In this document: positions 60,000 to 64,000 of the stretch, piece by piece
Position numbering within the stretch: the stretch's first letter is position 1
Layout: each line of letters begins with the position of its first letter
Source: Botryotinia globosa
Lineage: Eukaryota > Ascomycota > Leotiomycetes > Helotiales > Sclerotiniaceae
NCBI GenBank assembly: GCA_014898425.1
Contig: RCSZ01000020.1
Span: 248,001 to 312,000 of the forward strand
Length of the DNA: 64,000 bases
Reading direction: 5' to 3'
Translations under genes and position numbers: made by a program
The notes under the pieces: generated by a model
Told to the model about the DNA's origin: nothing
Seen by the model: the letters and a program-made list of their open reading frames with translations, nothing else
The model's database searches: none

Positions 60000-62650
60000 A
60001 TAAGAGTAATAATATTATTAAATATTTTATTAAATATTTTATTAAATATTATAAATATTATCAAATATATAATAAATCATTAGAATATTTAAGATTTATT
60101 TTATTAAAAAATATTGAATTTAATTATATTATTTATATTAATATTATATATATTATAAATGATTTAGTTTTATATATTATTAATAAAGCAATATATTATT
60201 AAATAATTTAATTTCTTTAAAATATTTCTATTAAATATATATTTAGTAATTTTAAGAAATATTAGATTAATATATATATTAAATCTTTAGATTATATTAT
60301 TTATAATATTGAAAAGAACTTTATAAATAAAGAGTTTATTTAAAATATAAAATCTATATCGATTATTATTAAAAATATATTTATTGAAATATATAATTTT
60401 ATAAATATTATTAAAAGATATTATTATTTATTATATTATATATATAAGATTTTGATAAAAGAATTTGAAGATAATAGTTTAATTAAAGTAATGATTTTTT
60501 AAATAATAATGAAAGTTATAAATAATATAATAGAATTAAACAAATTTATTTCTATATTATTAGTTTATAGGATATATTTTAGATTGAATAATATTAATCT
60601 ATTAATCGTGATAATTATTCAATATATAAAAATTATAAAGAAAATTATAATAGAAGTATATTATATTCGAATTAAAAGATAAATTACAAAAATATTGAAA
60701 TTGAGAAATGAATTGTTTATAATATCTATTCTTATTTTATTATTAAATTTAGAAGTTTTAATATAAAAAAAAGAAAAAGGTAATAATATATCAAATAAAT
60801 GGATTGAATTGTATATTCTAATTAAAATAAATGGGGAGATATATAAAATGGAATTTTTTAATAAATTAATTAAATTTCAATTTATATTTATATAATCTTT
60901 TTATATAGAATCTGAAGAAATAAAATTAAAAAACAATTATATGAATAATAATAATATTATTATTATAATTATTGATATATTATATATAGAGATATTATAA
61001 TCCCAAATATTATTATTAATAATATAATCAAATATATAATTATATTATTATATAAAAAACAATTTAATTAGAATAATCAATATAATATATATTGATAAAA
61101 AATTTATTATAAAATTATTATAATTAATTGTATTCTTATAAGATGATATATTTATAAAATATATAGAGTTGTAATATAAGGAAATTGATAGATTAATGAA
61201 AAATAGAATTTTCAAAATTGTTTCAAAAGATAATATTCTATTTAAAATGAGATTTTTTAAATTATATTTTGTTAATAAAATAAATAAAAAAGGTATTGAT
61301 AGAATATATATAAAGTTATAATTAATAATTTAAATATATTAAAATAAGAATAAAATTATTATTTTAATATAATCATTTATTATTTAATATATTAATTAAT
61401 ATATTATTCTTATATTTGCTATTATTCTATAAATATTAAATAAATATATTCAAATCTATTTATAGAATATTATACAAATATATATTTAATCAATTATAAC
61501 TTTAAATAGATTTATTTATATAGAAATATCGAAAAAGATTGGATTTAAGGATAGATATATTCTATATATTATAAAACCTTTATATAATATTTCTAAAATA
61601 GAAAATCATTAATTTAGAATCTATTATAATTATTATAGAAATAAGTTGAATATAATATAATCTATATATAACTTTTGTTTACTTTATTCAATCGATAATA
61701 TTGATATTATAAAGTTTCAAATCAATAATATTTTTATAATTATAAATAAGAGATTTATATATTTAGAATAAAAATAATTAAATAAGATTAATTTTATAAT
61801 CAAAAATAGAAAGTAATTTATAAAAGATTATTCATTTAGATTTAATAATTGCTTAATTATTTTCAAGAATAATAAGATTTATTTTAATCAAAAGAAATAA
61901 TATAATAATATCAGAATAGTTATAATTGAGAATATCGATATATATAAAACGAAAGGAAAAGTTTGGAAAAATATTACTTTAAAGAATTAATATATTATTT
62001 AATATATAAAAAGAGTATATATTACAATTATATATCAACTAAAGATATTTTACTATCTTTTTATTATTATTCAAATAATAGATTTAAAGGAAAAAGATAT
62101 AAACAAATTCAATAAAATTATTAAATAGCAAATGAATAATCTGAAAAGAGGATTTACATTTATATCTTTAAATATAGATTTCATCAAATTAGTTATTTTT
62201 ATTGATATATCATTTACTAATAATATTGATTTATTATTACAAATTGATTATATAATCTATTTAATAAATAAATATAATAATATTAATATTATATATTAGA
62301 TATTAATTAAATATAAGAGAATTATTAGAAGTATATTAATTTCTAAATTATATATATTAATTCTAGATTTCGATATTGAAATTGTTATTAAAGATATTAT
62401 CAATGTTATTTTCAAATCTAAAAAACTAATATTATTTACATTTTATATAAATTCAAAATTATTATATAATTTATTGATTAAATTTAATACGAATATAAAA
62501 AAGCGATTTTTAATCAATATTATAATTTTAAAACAATATTATAAGAATAAAAAGATTATAAAAATCAAATGAATTAATGAGAAATCAAACCCTATAAATA
62601 CTATAATCAAAAATAATATATATCAAATATTAAAAGATTTAATTGATATT
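60000..62650 (+). pseudogene. copia pol remnant: integrase, reverse transcriptase, RNase H
   Basis: One frame (codons starting at positions equal to 2 mod 3) carries recognisable copia pol order. The integrase core has its three acidic positions at 60140-60142, 60305-60307 and 60413-60415, now Asn, Asn and Lys codons, with spacing D-54-D-35-E. A reverse-transcriptase KPLY...NH block is at 61574-61610, where the following Trp codon is now TAA. An RNase H strand IDISFTNN begins at 62201 and keeps its Asp. Many Gln/Trp codons have become stops. Gag-like sequence should lie upstream (57.4-59.2 kb) but is too eroded to outline. Confidence 0.8.
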
Positions 62651-62794
62651 AATAAAATAATTATTAAAATAATATATTGAATAAAAAGAGAATAAAGATA
62701 TAAAAACTAAATAGAATTAAAAGAATATTGTATCTAGAAAAAATAAATTATAAATTAAAGCATATAATTACATTTATCTTTAGAAAATTATTAA

Positions 62795-62964
62795 TATTAG
62801 AATATCAATTATATAATTAAAAAAGGTATTATATTAATTAATATTGTATTAGCATTTTCCTATATATTTAGTATTTAGTTTTTTATAAATAATAATAATT
62901 AAAAATAAATACAATCATATAGGACTAAATACTTACATTTATATCAACCAAGTTGATACCAACA
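62795..62964 (+). repeat. 3' LTR of the copia element (170 bp)
   Basis: Same length and order as the 5' LTR. In the first 40 compared bases nearly all differences are C-to-T or G-to-A relative to the 5' LTR, so this copy suffered more RIP at that end. The opposite bias occurs near the 3' end (CCAACA kept here, TCAATA in the 5' LTR). Confidence 0.85.
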
Positions 62965-62969
62965 AAAGC

Positions 62970-64000
62970 CTATTGTAAACCGCCCCGAGAGACCTCTAGA
63001 CAATTCCATACGGCTCTATCGCCAGTTCCCGTACTACTAGAGCTACCTAGGTAGAATAGTAACATTTAAAAAATGAAACCATTCTGATTAACATATGTTA
63101 TACCTCATATGGCATTTATGCTAGTTCAGGTATTGGTATATGAAATGTTTCCACGTGAGGTTAATATCATAAAGATCGAGACTAAATGAAATTTCCAATC
63201 CTGCCGTTATTGAAAGTCAAAAATTATAATACTTTCTACATTGTTTGTAATAAAAGCGAGTAAAATATGCCACTTGAGTGACTTCGCTAGTAAAGAAACG
63301 CTCTCGTGGATATCTATTAAAGAGCTCTACCCAGTGTGGACCCTCCCAAAAATATTAATTATCTTCTCCGAGGTCATGTCTACCTTGACGGTCGGCGATC
63401 ATCGCATGCACAAATACTCACTAGGCGTATTCATGTCATTCTATTCCCCAGAGGTTGAGAATCAACAAGAAATAAGCAGTCGGAAAGGCTCGTGGCAGCA
63501 TTGCCAGAGGACTAGACAATAATTTTCCAGTGGTTAGAGCTACGAGAGCCATGTGCTTATCCAGTGTCTTAGCCAGAGTAACGTGTATGTTCTGTAGTAT
63601 GACAACATCATGATTGCTAGTCTCAGAAATATGGTTGTCATTTTCGAATTGACGTATATTTTTCACTGATGTGATTGGCGTCGTGGCAACAGAATTGCCC
63701 GTCACCATCAAATACCCTGGAGGTACAATCGCTCAAAATGATAAAAATGAATTCGTATTAAGTTTTCTTTCTTTTTTTTCTCTTTTTCTTTTCTGAGAAA
63801 ATAAAGAGAGAAGGGTGGAAAATATTGAACATGAATATGACCATTTCATCAAGTCGCCGTGTTTACTTGAATTGACTGGTGGGCAAAAGGAATTCGAATA
63901 GACGGATAGGAATTGACGTACAACTTGAAAAGACAGTCAATCCGTTGATGAATTAGCGACGAATTTGTCAATTAAATGCGCCGAAGCAATCCAATGAACC
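62970..64000. other. right flank, no convincing gene
   Basis: GC content returns abruptly to normal just past the target duplication. Opposing short frames at 63241-63522 (plus) and 63436-63711 (minus) exist. The minus frame (MVTGNSVATTPITSV, ending with a hydrophobic segment) might be a first exon, but no downstream exon could be linked. Confidence 0.4.

Larger units (their letters stand above)
57212..62964 (+). mobile_element. complete Ty1/copia LTR retrotransposon, heavily RIP-mutated
   Basis: 5753 bp bounded by 170-bp LTRs and a perfect 5-bp target duplication, AAAGC (57207-57211 and 62965-62969). The left LTR starts TGTCGGGACATCG; the right LTR starts with the same block after C-to-T and G-to-A changes and ends CCAACA. 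Internal sequence is almost entirely A and T. On the plus strand one frame still reads through integrase, reverse transcriptase and RNase H in that order, with stops where Trp, Gln or Arg codons would be. Integrase before reverse transcriptase is the copia order. Indels are few: frame is kept from 60140 to beyond 62200. The element is inactive. Confidence 0.9.

Noticed and set aside
59990..60202. 70-codon frame in the AT-rich region
   Set aside because: Not a separate gene: it is a piece of the RIP-mutated integrase of the copia element, bounded by RIP-made stops.
57240..62900. Possible mitochondrial DNA insert or centromeric AT core, given the extreme AT content
   Set aside because: LTRs, a perfect target duplication and an ordered copia pol frame show a RIP-mutated retrotransposon instead.
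1..64000. tRNA or rRNA genes, CRISPR arrays, telomere repeats
   Set aside because: Scanned for tRNA B-box-like GGTTCRANNCC with a matching cloverleaf, spaced short repeats and TTAGGG runs. Hits such as GGGTTCGAAGCCC near 40683 lie inside RAD7, and the GGATTA units at 42045 are a local microsatellite.

Overview
This is nuclear DNA of a filamentous ascomycete. The evidence is short 46-68 nt introns with GT..AG ends and CTAAC/CTAAT-like branch sites, Zn(II)2Cys6 and major-facilitator genes, single-copy eukaryotic genes (RAD16, RAD7, TRM112), and repeats eroded almost only by C-to-T and G-to-A changes, the signature of repeat-induced point mutation (RIP). The gene set and base composition would fit a leotiomycete of the Botrytis/Sclerotinia/Monilinia kind, but that placement is inference.

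Layout. 1-8.8 kb: a tandem minus-strand array of four aminoglycoside-phosphotransferase-fold (APH) kinase paralogues, one cut by the window edge and one an intact reading frame that has lost its catalytic residues and its conserved intron. A MITE with a second copy of itself inserted in it lies between copies 2 and 3. 9.7-11.4 kb: a spliced gene with an unusual C-x2-H...C-x4-C basic cluster. 15.7-17.8 kb: a broken beta-propeller-like gene. 18.7-20.2 kb: an AT-rich long-inverted-repeat element carrying a 605-bp miniature LTR element (TRIM) with an exact target duplication. 20.5-24.4 kb: an MFS transporter and a Zn2Cys6 regulator on the same strand. 24.4-27.6 kb: a degenerate minisatellite and a disordered-protein gene. 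27.6-33 kb: AT-rich repeats, a possible solo LTR and a decayed gene.

34.2-43.2 kb is the conserved core. RAD16 and RAD7, the two subunits of the yeast global-genome nucleotide-excision-repair complex, lie head to head over a 1.3-kb promoter interval, followed by TRM112. 44.7-49.6 kb holds two large fungal genes of unknown function that both look disrupted. 50.2-53.1 kb has a chromodomain-like gene and a small basic-protein gene. 57.2-63.0 kb is a complete Ty1/copia LTR retrotransposon (170-bp LTRs, AAAGC target duplication) converted by RIP to extremely AT-rich sequence. Its pol frame is still readable, and all three integrase acidic residues have changed by G-to-A.

Working together: Rad16 (SNF2 ATPase with RING) and Rad7 (zinc motif plus leucine-rich repeats) are expected to form one damage-recognition/ubiquitin-ligase complex. 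The Zn2Cys6 factor may control the adjacent transporter. The rest of the window is accessory sequence: expanded kinases, decaying genes and nested transposons around a small conserved core.
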